From Marvinbryantia sp964455335 (GTDB taxonomy: Bacteria > Bacillota > Clostridia > Lachnospirales > Lachnospiraceae): DNA of 14,054 nucleotides. Shown here piece by piece: positions 1 through 7,938 of the stretch. Below the pieces are notes generated by a model, which saw only the letters and a list, made by a program, of their open reading frames with translations, had not been told where the DNA came from and did no database searches. Positions within the stretch are counted from its first letter, which is position 1. Each line of letters starts with the position of its first letter. The translations under genes and the position numbers were made by a program. The stretch spans positions 1 to 14,054 of the forward strand of contig CAYVVW010000042.1 of NCBI GenBank assembly GCA_964455335.1. The letters are read 5' to 3'.

Positions 1-1
1 T

Positions 2-397
2 CGCTATTCCCTTGATGTGCCGGGACTGGCATACGCAGGCGGCACATGGGATGGATCCAAGTATACGACCTTCCGGCCGGATAAGGATGCCATTTTACCG
101 TTCTGCGACGATGAGTATTTTGAAAACGATATTGTCGTTCATTTTATGCAGTTCATCGAGGTGGTTTACGGCAAGGAGACGCAAGAGGAGAATCTGAGAT
201 TTATCGCCCATGCACAGGCCGACGAACGTGTTCGCCTGAAGAAACGTCTTTCTTCGCTGCAGGCACAGGCAGAAGAGACGGCTCACGAGTTTCAGAAAAT
301 GGGGCTAACGGTAGAAAATATTGCCAAGGCGGTCAAGGTGAGCGCGGATGTGGTAAGGAACTGGCTCTCCGAGCCGCAGGTTACACCCACAAAATAG
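2..397 (+). pseudogene. PglX-like methyltransferase fragment fused to Rpn-like C-terminal tail (5' truncated by window)
   Basis: The frame is open from the window edge, so the true start lies to the left; GTG at 17 is only an internal codon. Residues from about WDGSKYTTF through DDEYFENDIVVHF and YGKETQEENLRFIA resemble a segment well inside BREX adenine methyltransferases (PglX/BrxX), where a D(D/E)EYF..D(D/I)V..F..F motif is followed by ..ETLEENL.FIA. In intact PglX several hundred residues should follow, including a RPIYWLF-type motif. Here, just after FIAHA, the sequence changes to a charged coiled coil (ADERVRLKKRLSSLQAQ) and a helix-turn-helix-like end (KMGLTVENIAKAVKVSADVV). That end resembles the tails of Rpn/PD-(D/E)XK family transposase-nucleases. 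I infer a deletion fusion or chimera. The stop is 43 bp before the GNAT gene and no PglZ follows. The family assignments are from memory of motifs, not a search; the whole could be another chimeric protein. Confidence 0.5.
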
Positions 398-440
398 TCG
401 GGCGGAACCACTACAGAAAAAGAAGAAGTGAGGACGAAGG

Positions 441-983
441 ATGACGCTTGAAACAAAACGCTTGATACTGCGCCATTGGGAAGAAAGCGATGCGGGAGAT
501 TTATACAAATACGCCAGCGATCCCAATGTGGGACTGATTGCCGGATGGCCGCCGCACCAGAGCATCGATGAGAGCCGAAACATCATCAAGACTGTGTTTT
601 GTGGATCAGAAGCCTATGCCGTGTGCTTAAAGTCGGATAACCGAGCCATCGGAGCTATTGAATTGAAATTGAACGGTCATACCGATATGACCGAACGTGA
701 TGATGAATGCGAACTGGGCTACTGGCTCGGAAAGCCGTTCTGGGGACAGGGCATCATGCCGGAAGCTGTCAGGGAAATGCTCCGCCATGCTTTTGAGGAT
801 ATTGGTATGAGCAAGGTGTGGTGCGGATACTACGAAGGCAACACCAAGTCGAAGCGGGTTCAGGAAAAAGTGGGCTTTCAATACCAATGGACAACCGAGG
901 GCGTGGATGTCCCGCTGCTGCACGAAAAGAGGACAGGTCATGTAAATGCCATGACCAAGGAAGCGTGGTTGACAAAGAAGTAA
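441..983 (+). CDS. GNAT family N-acetyltransferase (RimJ/RimL type)
   Basis: A 180-residue protein, the usual length for RimJ/RimL-like GNAT enzymes, which move an acetyl group from acetyl-CoA to an amine (a protein N-terminus or a small molecule). It opens with the family signature LETKRLILRHWEESDAGDLY (residues 3-22). The acetyl-CoA pyrophosphate loop is visible as PFWGQGIMPEA (about 98-108), and the late motif NTKSKRVQEKVGF (about 134-146) is typical. The ATG at 441 has a weak GTGAGG-like ribosome site at 428-433. It lies 43 bp after the upstream chimeric gene on the same strand and may be co-transcribed with it. It converges on manA with 50 bp between the stops. The acceptor substrate cannot be told from sequence. 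Confidence 0.9.
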   Translation: MTLETKRLILRHWEESDAGDLYKYASDPNVGLIAGWPPHQSIDESRNIIKTVFCGSEAYAVCLKSDNRAIGAIELKLNGHTDMTERDDECELGYWLGKPFWGQGIMPEAVREMLRHAFEDIGMSKVWCGYYEGNTKSKRVQEKVGFQYQWTTEGVDVPLLHEKRTGHVNAMTKEAWLTKK

Positions 984-1033
984 ATCGGAATTTGGGAAGA
1001 AAACGAAAATGATTTGCGCGTTTTGTGACGCTG

Positions 1034-1975
1034 CTACACGGTGGTAAGCAGCGCCTCGCACGCGCCCATCAGGCGGTATTCCCCGCTTCCCGCGGTCAAT
1101 AAAAGGCTGTCGCCTTTTTGGAAATCCAAGGATTCGCCGCCGCATTGCAGCGTTCCGCTGCCATCCAATATCAGGAAGCTGACAAACGATTCCTCCCCCG
1201 CCGTTCCTGTCAGCGACTGTGCGAGATGCCCATCCAGAAAGGCTTTCTGCACGGTAAAATACGCGCACTTTGCCACATAGGGGTCGAAGGACGGGCTGCG
1301 CAGGAGCGGCGCGCGGTTTGTCACTTCCAGTGCCTGTTCCACGTGCAATGCGCGCGGCTTGCCGTCCTTGCCCACGCGCCCATAGTCGTACACGCGGTAT
1401 GTGACATTCGAGTTTTGCTGAATCTCCGCGATCAGGATGTCTTTGCCAATCGCGTGGATCGTACCGGCCTCGATGAACAGCACGTCGCCTTTTTGCACGG
1501 GAATGGCTTGCAAAACTTCCGTCAATGTGTTGTCTTGAATGCGCGCGGCAAATTCCTCGCGGCTGATTTCCTTTGCGAATCCGTAGTAGAGAAACGCGTC
1601 CTTCCCCGCCTCCAATACATACCACATCTCGGTCTTTCCATATTGCCCCTCGTGCTGTAAGGCGTAGGCATCGTCCGGATGAACCTGGATGGACAGACGA
1701 TCCTTTGCGTCAATCAATTTGATGAGAATCGGAAAATCCGAAAACCGCTCACAGTTCGTCCCTAAAATCTTGCGCCCCCATTTTTCGATATATTGCGGCA
1801 GGGTCATCCCCGCATCCGGCCCATTTGCAACGACACTTGGACCGTCTGGGTGGCAGGACAATTCCCACGATTCCGCCAGGGTTTCCCCCGCAAATGCCTT
1901 GTGATACGCTTCCGCCAATCGGCGCCCGCCCCACAGATATTCCTGAAAACTCGGCTGTAATTTCAACAGTGCCAT
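1034..1975 (-). CDS. manA: Mannose-6-phosphate isomerase, class I
   Basis: A 313-residue cytoplasmic zinc enzyme that interconverts mannose-6-phosphate and fructose-6-phosphate. The type I cupin signature is complete: ESWELSCHPDGPS (35-47), the zinc ligands in IQVHPDD (Gln97, His99) and GKTE (Glu116), EAGTIHAIG with His174, and QQNSNVTYRVYDYGR (186-200) with the catalytic arginine. The length matches the short Firmicutes form rather than the roughly 390-residue enterobacterial form. The ATG at 1975 is preceded by an AGGA ribosome site about 8 nt away. It follows the phosphohexomutase stop by 37 bp, so the two almost certainly share a transcript. It is the last gene of the mannan cluster and delivers the product to glycolysis. 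I see only a weak 4-bp hairpin and no convincing terminator in the 50 bp before the convergent GNAT gene. Confidence 0.95.
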   Translation of the reverse strand: MALLKLQPSFQEYLWGGRRLAEAYHKAFAGETLAESWELSCHPDGPSVVANGPDAGMTLPQYIEKWGRKILGTNCERFSDFPILIKLIDAKDRLSIQVHPDDAYALQHEGQYGKTEMWYVLEAGKDAFLYYGFAKEISREEFAARIQDNTLTEVLQAIPVQKGDVLFIEAGTIHAIGKDILIAEIQQNSNVTYRVYDYGRVGKDGKPRALHVEQALEVTNRAPLLRSPSFDPYVAKCAYFTVQKAFLDGHLAQSLTGTAGEESFVSFLILDGSGTLQCGGESLDFQKGDSLLLTAGSGEYRLMGACEALLTTV

Positions 1976-2012
1976 TTTTCGTTTCCTCGCTTATCACCTT
2001 ATTTTTTCAGCG

Positions 2013-3758
2013 TCACGCATCCGCCAGCCGCACCATCGCCGCAGTCAGGGTATCCAGTTTTTCCACGGCATCGCGCAAATCTCCCCCTTTGACGCCCATG
2101 TAAAATTTGATTTTCGGCTCTGTGCCGGATGGGCGCGCGCAGCACCAGGCATCGTCGTTGAGTTCAAAATAGATCACGTCCGATTTGGGCAGACCCGTCG
2201 GTGTCTGTTCGCCGGTGGCAAAGTCCGTGCGGCAATCCGCCAGGTAGTCGCGGCATGCGCAAACCGTGTAACCGCCCAATTCCTTCGGCGGATTTTTGCG
2301 CAAGCCCTCCATGATTTGCCGGATTTTCTCTGCGCCGTCGATGCCCTTTAAGGTGAGCGTGTGCAATCTTTCCTTATAATAGCCATATTTGTCAAACAAA
2401 TCGAGCATCTGCCCCCACAGGCTTAAGCCCCGCTCTTTGTAGTAGGCCGCGGCCTCGCACAACGCCATCACCGCCACAACCGCGTCCTTGTCGCGCGCGT
2501 GGGTGCCCACCAGACAGCCGTAACTCTCTTCAAACCCAAAGAGGTAGGTGTGGCGATTTGTCTGCTCGAACAGCTTGATCTGCTCGCCGATGTACTTAAA
2601 TCCCGTCAGCGTCTCAATCAACGTGACGCCATACGCCTCGGCCATGGGCTTCGCCATGTTCGTTGACACGATGGTCGTCACGACCGCGCCATTTTCCGGC
2701 AGCATCCCTTTTTCCTTGCGCTGGGAAAGCTCATACTCGCAGAGAAGCATTCCGGACATATTTCCCGTAAATCCCACATAATCGCCGGATCGCAGGTTTC
2801 TCACGTAAACTCCCAGGCGATCCGCGTCCGGATCTGTCGCGAGCACCAGGTCCGCGTCCACGTCCTTGGCGAGCGCCAGCGCCATGGCAAATGCGCGCAC
2901 GTCCTCCGGATTCGGGTAGGGCACGGTGGGGAAATTGCCATCCGGCAGCTCCTGCTCGGGCACGACATACACGTTTTCAAATCCCAGTTCCGACAAAATG
3001 CGGCGCACGGGGAGATTGCCCGTCCCATGCAGGGGCGTGTAGACAATTTTCAATTCTTTCCCCTGTTTTTTGACGACTTCCGGATTGAGCACCAGCCGCT
3101 TTAAGGCTGCCATGTATGCCGCGTCGATTTCCTCGCCGATCAGTGTCAAAAGCCCCGCCGCCTGCGCCTCCTCTGGCGGCATGGCCTTGACGGCGGTATA
3201 ATCCGTGATGGCATTGACGCACGCAATGATCTGCGCGTCCTTTGGGTGGGTGATCTGCGCGCCGTCCTCCCAATAAACCTTATATCCATTGTACTCCGGG
3301 GGATTGTGGCTGGCCGTCACCACGATGCCCGCCGCGCAGCCGAGTTCGCGCACGGCAAAAGAAAGCTCCGGCGTCGGGCGCAGCGCATCAAACAAATACG
3401 TCCGGATGCCATTTGCGCACAACACGCTTGCCGCCTCTTTGGCAAACTCCGGCGACATATGCCGCGAGTCAAAGGCAATCGCCACCCCTTGCCCCTGCTT
3501 GTTTTCCCGCAAGATAAAATTCGCCAGCCCTTGCGTGGCTTTTCGCACCGTATAAAGATTCATGCGGTTCGTGCCCGCCCCAATGATGCCGCGCAGGCCG
3601 CCCGTGCCAAATTCCAGATCCTTATAAAACCTGTCAACGATCTCCCCCTCGTCCGCGCGAATGGCGCGCAGCTCCTCCTTCGTGCCCTCGTCAAAATAGG
3701 GATTCTCCATCCAAGTGAGAAACCGTTCCTTCGCTTTTTCCCTGATGTCCTGATCCAT
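2013..3758 (-). CDS. Alpha-phosphohexomutase (phosphoglucomutase/phosphomannomutase)
   Basis: A 581-residue member of the alpha-D-phosphohexomutase superfamily, the size of the Firmicutes PgcA-like group. All four functional motifs are present: the phosphoserine loop TASHNP (148-153, Ser150), the metal loop DPDADR (309-314), the sugar loop GFEESYG (408-414) and the phosphate-binding loop RPSGTEPK (542-549). It should convert mannose-1-phosphate to mannose-6-phosphate, and glucose-1-phosphate to glucose-6-phosphate. Context favours a mannose-1-phosphate role: two GH130 phosphorylases that release this sugar phosphate lie upstream, and manA follows 37 bp downstream. A GGAAGGA ribosome site lies just before the ATG at 3758. 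It is separated from the upstream esterase gene by 423 bp of repeat-rich DNA. Sugar specificity cannot be read from motifs alone. Confidence 0.93.
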   Translation of the reverse strand: MDQDIREKAKERFLTWMENPYFDEGTKEELRAIRADEGEIVDRFYKDLEFGTGGLRGIIGAGTNRMNLYTVRKATQGLANFILRENKQGQGVAIAFDSRHMSPEFAKEAASVLCANGIRTYLFDALRPTPELSFAVRELGCAAGIVVTASHNPPEYNGYKVYWEDGAQITHPKDAQIIACVNAITDYTAVKAMPPEEAQAAGLLTLIGEEIDAAYMAALKRLVLNPEVVKKQGKELKIVYTPLHGTGNLPVRRILSELGFENVYVVPEQELPDGNFPTVPYPNPEDVRAFAMALALAKDVDADLVLATDPDADRLGVYVRNLRSGDYVGFTGNMSGMLLCEYELSQRKEKGMLPENGAVVTTIVSTNMAKPMAEAYGVTLIETLTGFKYIGEQIKLFEQTNRHTYLFGFEESYGCLVGTHARDKDAVVAVMALCEAAAYYKERGLSLWGQMLDLFDKYGYYKERLHTLTLKGIDGAEKIRQIMEGLRKNPPKELGGYTVCACRDYLADCRTDFATGEQTPTGLPKSDVIYFELNDDAWCCARPSGTEPKIKFYMGVKGGDLRDAVEKLDTLTAAMVRLADA

Positions 3759-3786
3759 GTCCGTTCCTTCCCTTTTCTTTTCGTTT

Positions 3787-3938
3787 CGTCTATCCTGTGA
3801 TTACTTCCTGTCTTGCTCCGTCTATTCCACGATTGCTCCGCGTTTCGCTCCGCCCGTCCCTGCGATTGCTTCCTGCCTTGCTCCGTCTATCCCGTGATTG
3901 CTCCGCATTTCGCTCCGCCTGTCCTTGCGATTGCTTCC
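3787..3938. repeat. 65-bp degenerate minisatellite, block 1
   Basis: On the plus strand the word GATTGCTTCC or GATTGCTCCG recurs at 3799 (as GATTACTTCC), 3831, 3864, 3896 and 3929. The spacings are 32, 33, 32 and 33, so two related half-units form a 65-bp repeat. The 32-bp half carries CTTGCTCCGTCTAT; the 33-bp half carries TTTCGCTCCGCC. About two full copies are present. There are no spacers, so this is a tandem repeat and not a CRISPR array. It sits in the 423-bp gap between the CE17-like gene and the phosphohexomutase gene, ending about 20 bp before that gene's ribosome site region. Confidence 0.85.
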
Positions 3939-3990
3939 CATGCCATCTGCCATCCTCACTCACATGATGATACCAGGTGCAAAAGGTCAT
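3936..3990 (-). pseudogene. Possible decayed duplicate of the CE17-like gene tail
   Basis: Plus-strand 3929-3985 can be aligned by eye with 4191-4237, where the CE17-like gene ends. Both run through the repeat word GATTGCT, then TGCC..CCATCC, a TGATGA-type word, GATACCAGGT and a short AAAA-GG tract, in the same order with a few indels. On the coding strand both read ACCTGGTATC followed by GGATGG. The left copy is out of frame and has no gene body. I infer duplication of the gene's 3' end together with its adjoining repeat. The match is short and partly degenerate. The remaining gap, 3990-4092, shows nothing I can name. Confidence 0.4.
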
Positions 3991-4092
3991 GCATTCTCCA
4001 TGCTCGCATGGAAAAGCATGGCTCTGTGCCCCGCAAAACACCAAAAAGAGCGCAAAGCACGGAGAAATGAAAGGGCTTTCTACCCTAGCATC

Positions 4093-4203
4093 ATTCCATG
4101 ATTGCTATGCGTTTCGTCTGTCCTGCGACTGCTCCGCGTTTCGCTCTGCCTGTCCTGTGATTGCTTCCTGCCTTGCTCCGTCTATTCCGCGATTGCTCCG
4201 TGC
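4093..4203. repeat. 65-bp degenerate minisatellite, block 2, overlapping a stop codon
   Basis: The same repeat family as block 1. The GATTGCT/GACTGCT word recurs at 4100, 4127, 4159 and 4191 (spacings 27, 32, 32), with CCTTGCTCCGTCTATTCCGC shared with block 1. The array reaches into the 3' end of the CE17-like coding sequence. The last codons (Ala-Ile-Ala-Glu, stop at 4182-4184) are made of repeat sequence, so the C-terminus of that protein appears to have been set by the repeat. Confidence 0.8.
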
Positions 4204-5456
4204 CTCCCATCCGTGATGAGGGATACCAGGTAAAACGGCCCGGCCGCATTTTCCGGAGCCTCCCGCACCGTAAGCACAATTTCATGTCGCCCCCACGCGC
4301 CGTCATACACTTCCGTGAGCGCCAGGCAGTCGCCCCAATCCTCGTCAAAATTGCCATCCAATGTCACCGCGTGGGCGTGGTCGCCATCCACCACCGCCTC
4401 CACAATCGGTCGCGGTTTCTGGACTGCGCGCAAATATTGGACAGACAGGTGCGAACATTCCAAGGTCAGCGAGAACCGGTCGCCCTTTTTGCCCGCCGTC
4501 CAGCCGTTTTTGTAGAGGTCGAGAAGCCCCAGACGTTCCCGCGGGTCCGTCAAAAAGCCCTCCAGACGCGGGTCACAGTTGTCAATCTGATAGCGCCTTG
4601 CCGCCTCAAAGCGATTCGCCGTCAGAGGCGCGGGGGCACACAAATCTTCCTGGCCATGTCCTGCTAACAGCAAATCGCCCGCGCCATTCTGACCATGCTC
4701 TGCCGGCTGCAAATCGCCCGCGCCATTCTGACCGTGCCCTGTCGGCTGCAAATCGCCCGCGCCATTCTGACCGTGCCCTGTCGGCTGCAAATCGCCCGCG
4801 CCGTCCTGCCTCGCCTGCTCCCACATTCGTTCCAGATTCCAAGTGATCCTATACGCCAACAGCCCATGCCCCCTGTCGTTTGGGTGCAAATTGTCCGGCG
4901 TCACAGAGGACGCGTCAACTGTGCCGTCCAAAATCATGGCGTACAGCCCCTCCCGCATACTCACTGCGGGAATCTGGTAATGCCGCGCCACCTGATTGTG
5001 GTAATCCTGCGCATTTTCTCCCGTATCATAGCACACATTGTTTAAGATTAGCACGGCCGCGCCCGCGCGGTACAGCTGGCGCACCACGCCCTCGAATGTT
5101 TCCTGGAAAAATGGGGTGGCCTCATCGTTCACCGAAAAATCAACCACCACAAAATCCGGGCGGTAGCGCAGCAGATCCATCCATGCCCTGGCCGCGCCAT
5201 AGAGCGAGGTCGTGCCGCCGATGCCCGCATTGATGTAGGAAAACCGGCTCTTCGGAAACGTCCGCTCCCACCAGGAAAACACCTGCGCCGCATAACACAG
5301 GTCCGGCTTGGACGCAAGGCTTCCCTGCGTGATAGACCCGCCCAAAAATCCGATGTGCAAATCTTCCCCCGCCGATGCGCGCCGCATCAGATTTTGGATG
5401 CGCGCGGGATTTCCCGGCACTGCCAGGGATGCGCGCGCCGCTTGCTCCCTCTCCAT
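4182..5456 (-). CDS. SGNH-fold acetyl esterase, CE17-like, with C-terminal beta-sandwich (CBM35-like) domain
   Basis: A 424-residue protein with no signal peptide. Residues 33-212 form an SGNH hydrolase: block I GFLGGSITQG with nucleophile Ser41, block II NAGIGGT (77-82), block III SVNDE with Asn110, and block V PDNLHPND with Asp188 and His191. Residues about 280-418 look like a beta-sandwich carbohydrate-binding domain. An SGNH domain followed by a CBM35 beside GH130 and CE2 genes matches Roseburia intestinalis RiCE17, which removes 2-O-acetyl groups from manno-oligosaccharides. That substrate is inference here. The two domains are joined by four 13-residue repeats (NGAGDLQPTGHGQ type, 218-269). 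I chose ATG 5456 because AAGGAG lies 5 nt upstream; an in-frame ATG at 5483 has no ribosome site. The stop falls in a minisatellite. Confidence 0.82.
   Translation of the reverse strand: MEREQAARASLAVPGNPARIQNLMRRASAGEDLHIGFLGGSITQGSLASKPDLCYAAQVFSWWERTFPKSRFSYINAGIGGTTSLYGAARAWMDLLRYRPDFVVVDFSVNDEATPFFQETFEGVVRQLYRAGAAVLILNNVCYDTGENAQDYHNQVARHYQIPAVSMREGLYAMILDGTVDASSVTPDNLHPNDRGHGLLAYRITWNLERMWEQARQDGAGDLQPTGHGQNGAGDLQPTGHGQNGAGDLQPAEHGQNGAGDLLLAGHGQEDLCAPAPLTANRFEAARRYQIDNCDPRLEGFLTDPRERLGLLDLYKNGWTAGKKGDRFSLTLECSHLSVQYLRAVQKPRPIVEAVVDGDHAHAVTLDGNFDEDWGDCLALTEVYDGAWGRHEIVLTVREAPENAAGPFYLVSLITDGRHGAIAE
4652..4806 (-). repeat. 39-bp in-frame minisatellite in the CE17-like linker
   Basis: On the plus strand CAAATCGCCCGCGCC starts at 4671, 4710, 4749 and 4788, an exact 39-bp period, with the middle units almost identical. 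On the coding strand each unit is 13 codons (NGAGDLQPTGHGQ, with variants PAEHGQ and LLAGHGQ). Because 39 is a multiple of three, copy-number changes keep the frame. Near-identity at third positions suggests recent expansion. Confidence 0.93.
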
Positions 5457-5461
5457 GAAAG

Positions 5462-5467
5462 CTCCTT
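5462..5467 (-). promoter_or_regulatory. Ribosome-binding site deciding the CE17-like start
   Basis: AAGGAG on the minus strand, 5 nt before ATG 5456. No comparable site precedes the in-frame ATG at 5483. The 140-bp gap from 5457 to the CE2 stop otherwise holds no feature I can name. Confidence 0.75.
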
Positions 5468-5596
5468 CCCGCAAGAGAAACATCCCAAGGATGCGCCCTT
5501 GCCGTCACCGATCGTTCGTCGTGCGATTGCGCTGCCAGTCAGGTCATGACACCGGTCGTGTGCCATATGTTGCAAAACGAAAATAATAGACATCTT

Positions 5597-6676
5597 TCAA
5601 GTGACGGCCGGGAAGCACCCCAGCGCCGTCGCGCGCTCCTCGATAAACGCGGAGAGTTCTTCCGCCATTTCCTCAGCCTCCGAGATGCGGATGTGGCCCG
5701 GCGTGCCGCAGCCGTTCCGCTTGTAATAAAAATGCACCGTTTTCTCGTCATGGAGCGCGCGCGTCACGTCCTCGATGGCGTCATCCCAGCTCTTGTCGTG
5801 TTCCATGATGCTCGTCGCAAGCACAATCAGCGCGTCCGGGTACAGATCATGCAAATCCTCCACCCATTTCCGGTAAGCCTTGCGCCACGCGGCCGCCTTT
5901 TCCCCGTGGTAGTCGTCTCGCATGAAATTTTCCGGATGGGCATCATTTTGCCCGATGGCGATCACAATCACATGCGGGATAAAATCCAAAAATCCCCAAT
6001 CCGTCACCTCGCCAAGCGCCGGGTTGTATTGCATTTTGTCCCAGACGGACTCCATGCCCAAAAGCCCCGGGGCGTTGAAATACCCTGTTCCGTCGAGCAA
6101 TGCGATGCCGCCTTGCGCGATGTCATGCATTTGCGCATGGAGCTTGCGCGCCGTCATCCACGCATAGGAATACCACGCGTTCGAGTATTCCCCATTGTGC
6201 GCGGGGTCTGGCTTTCCCTCATACCCCACCGCCTCCGAGCACTCCCCCGCAGAAATGGAATCCCCAAAAAAAACAATCCTGCGCTCCGGCAGCGGATTAG
6301 GTGGCAACAGCTCCGTCTCGTCCGTCACGCAAAAGCCGCCAAAATAGATTTTGTGGCAGGCATCCTGGCGCTTAAATAACGTCACCGTATGCGCGCAGTC
6401 TGGCAAATCCTTGGCAATCAAAAACTGGCGAATGTCCTTATTTTCCTCATTGCCCCCTTCGGTCAGGCTGAACTTGCCCTGCACCCCGTCCAGAATATAT
6501 CCCATATAATTTTGCCAGAACTGCCAGTGGTTTTCAATGACGGCATAAATCTCCGTTCCCTTAAAACGCAGCGTCGCGCTCGTGGCCGGGTAGATAAACA
6601 TATACTCCATCGGATTCTTTTCCTCTACGCGCCCCATATATTGGATATGCCAGTCATTTGCGTCAACAAAGGTCAT
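5597..6676 (-). CDS. CE2 family acetyl esterase (cytoplasmic manno-oligosaccharide deacetylase)
   Basis: A 359-residue two-domain protein typical of carbohydrate esterase family 2. Residues 1-125 form an N-terminal jelly-roll (IYPATSATLRFKGTEIYAVIENHW.FWQNYMGYILDG) and residues 130-350 form an SGNH hydrolase. The nucleophile is Ser140 in FFGDSISAG, the oxyanion Asn is 244 in IGQNDAHPENF, and the catalytic His is 328 in GTPGHIRISEAEEMAEEL. There is no signal peptide, so it should act on imported oligosaccharides. In Roseburia intestinalis a CE2 enzyme of this kind works with CE17 and removes 3-, 4- and 6-O-acetyl groups; the same division of labour is inferred here. GGAAGGAG lies 7 nt before ATG 6676. 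It follows the GH130 stop by 80 bp. Confidence 0.9.
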   Translation of the reverse strand: MTFVDANDWHIQYMGRVEEKNPMEYMFIYPATSATLRFKGTEIYAVIENHWQFWQNYMGYILDGVQGKFSLTEGGNEENKDIRQFLIAKDLPDCAHTVTLFKRQDACHKIYFGGFCVTDETELLPPNPLPERRIVFFGDSISAGECSEAVGYEGKPDPAHNGEYSNAWYSYAWMTARKLHAQMHDIAQGGIALLDGTGYFNAPGLLGMESVWDKMQYNPALGEVTDWGFLDFIPHVIVIAIGQNDAHPENFMRDDYHGEKAAAWRKAYRKWVEDLHDLYPDALIVLATSIMEHDKSWDDAIEDVTRALHDEKTVHFYYKRNGCGTPGHIRISEAEEMAEELSAFIEERATALGCFPAVT

Positions 6677-6756
6677 GCGCCTGCTCCTTCCTGCAATGTC
6701 TCAGATCTATGCTATGTGATAGTGAAACGTGTGCCAATTCCCCATTTTTGCGAGGC

Positions 6757-7938
6757 TTATGACACGCCCTCGCGCTTTAAGAACTCCAGGTTTTGCCGGA
6801 TGAGTGCCGTGCGCTGCCTGACGCAATCCGCAGACCGCAATGGATCTGCGGGCGTCCCGAACACATAGTCAACCAGACGGTCCACTGTGGTGGTCGCCAC
6901 GTGGATGCGCGTGTCCGAGGACGCATAATAAAGGTAGATGTCACCATTTTCCCTCGCGATGGCGCCATTTGTGAATACCACGTTGGACACGTCGCCCACG
7001 CGTTCCTCCCCGCGCGGCCCCAAAAGCAAGCCGGACGGCTCCGCAATCACCCGGGAGGGATCGTTCAAATCCGTCGCAAAGGCATAGAGCACGTAGCGCA
7101 GCCCAGCCGCCGTGTTGCGCACCCCGTGCGCGATGTGAACCCACCCTTTTTCCGTCCGAATCGGCACTGCGCCCGCGCCATTTTTCGCCTCGGTAATCGT
7201 GTGGTACTTGCGCCTGCTCGTGAGGATTTCCTCGTCGATCACCGCGTGCGCGATGTCCGCGCACAGCCCAAAACCAATGCCGCCGCCACTCCCTGTCTCA
7301 ATAAAATCATCCATGGGTCTCGTGTAAAACGCATATTTCCCATCGACAAACGCAGGGTGCAATACCACATTGCGCTGCTGCGGGGATCGCAGCGTTTTTA
7401 AGTTGTCCAGGCGTTCCCAGGTTTTCAAATCCCGCGTGCGCACGATGCCCGCGCAAGCCACGGCCGCCGACAAGTCATCCGCCGACGTATCCTTGCTCTC
7501 GGAGCAAAACACGCCATAAATCCAGCCGTCCTCGTGCCGCGTCAGCCTCATGTCATACACATTCGTCTCTTCCGGGCAAGTGTCCGGCAATTCCACGGGG
7601 TAATCCCAAAACCGGAAGCCGTCAATGCCCGTGTCGCTCTGTGCCACGGCGAAAAAAGACTTGCGGTCATTGCCCTCCACGCGCGCCACCAGATAAAACT
7701 TCCCATCCAGCTCGATCGCCCCCGCATTCATCACGGCATTCACGCCGAGCCGCTCCAAAAAATAGGGGTTTGTCCGCGGGCTCAAGTCATATTTCCAGTG
7801 CAGGGGAATGTGTTCCCTCGTGAGCACCGGGTCTGCATACCTTTGCAGCACGCCGCCATATTCCCCGCTTTTTTGATTTTTCTTTTGGGTCAGGCGTTCC
7901 CATTTTTCCTGCTCAACGTAATATTGCTTATGAAGCAT
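6757..7938 (-). CDS. GH130 4-O-beta-D-mannosyl-D-glucose phosphorylase (GH130_1)
   Basis: A 393-residue GH130 phosphorylase whose length and motifs match the Bacteroides fragilis MGP and Ruminococcus albus RaMP1 subfamily. It should split Man-beta-1,4-Glc with inorganic phosphate into alpha-mannose-1-phosphate and glucose. Visible features are the long N-terminal segment specific to this subfamily (NPYFLERLGVNAVMNAGAI, 58-75), the general-acid region NVYDMRLTRHEDGW with Asp129, the RPMDDFIETGSGGGIGFG region, HGVRNTAAGLRYVLYAFA, and a C-terminal IYLYYASSDTRIHVATTTVD. The ATG at 7938 has AAGGAGG 7 nt upstream and lies inside the end of the epimerase gene (11-bp overlap), which indicates translational coupling of the two enzymes that act in sequence. 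It has no signal peptide. Confidence 0.93.
   Translation of the reverse strand: MLHKQYYVEQEKWERLTQKKNQKSGEYGGVLQRYADPVLTREHIPLHWKYDLSPRTNPYFLERLGVNAVMNAGAIELDGKFYLVARVEGNDRKSFFAVAQSDTGIDGFRFWDYPVELPDTCPEETNVYDMRLTRHEDGWIYGVFCSESKDTSADDLSAAVACAGIVRTRDLKTWERLDNLKTLRSPQQRNVVLHPAFVDGKYAFYTRPMDDFIETGSGGGIGFGLCADIAHAVIDEEILTSRRKYHTITEAKNGAGAVPIRTEKGWVHIAHGVRNTAAGLRYVLYAFATDLNDPSRVIAEPSGLLLGPRGEERVGDVSNVVFTNGAIARENGDIYLYYASSDTRIHVATTTVDRLVDYVFGTPADPLRSADCVRQRTALIRQNLEFLKREGVS

Noticed and set aside
1010..1040. Terminator between the convergent GNAT and manA genes
   Set aside because: Only a 4-bp GCGT/ACGC stem is visible and the following sequence is not a clean T-run on either strand.
627..1625. 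A 332-codon minus-strand open frame spanning the GNAT and manA genes
   Set aside because: It is antisense to the GNAT gene and out of frame with manA, both of which have strong family motifs.
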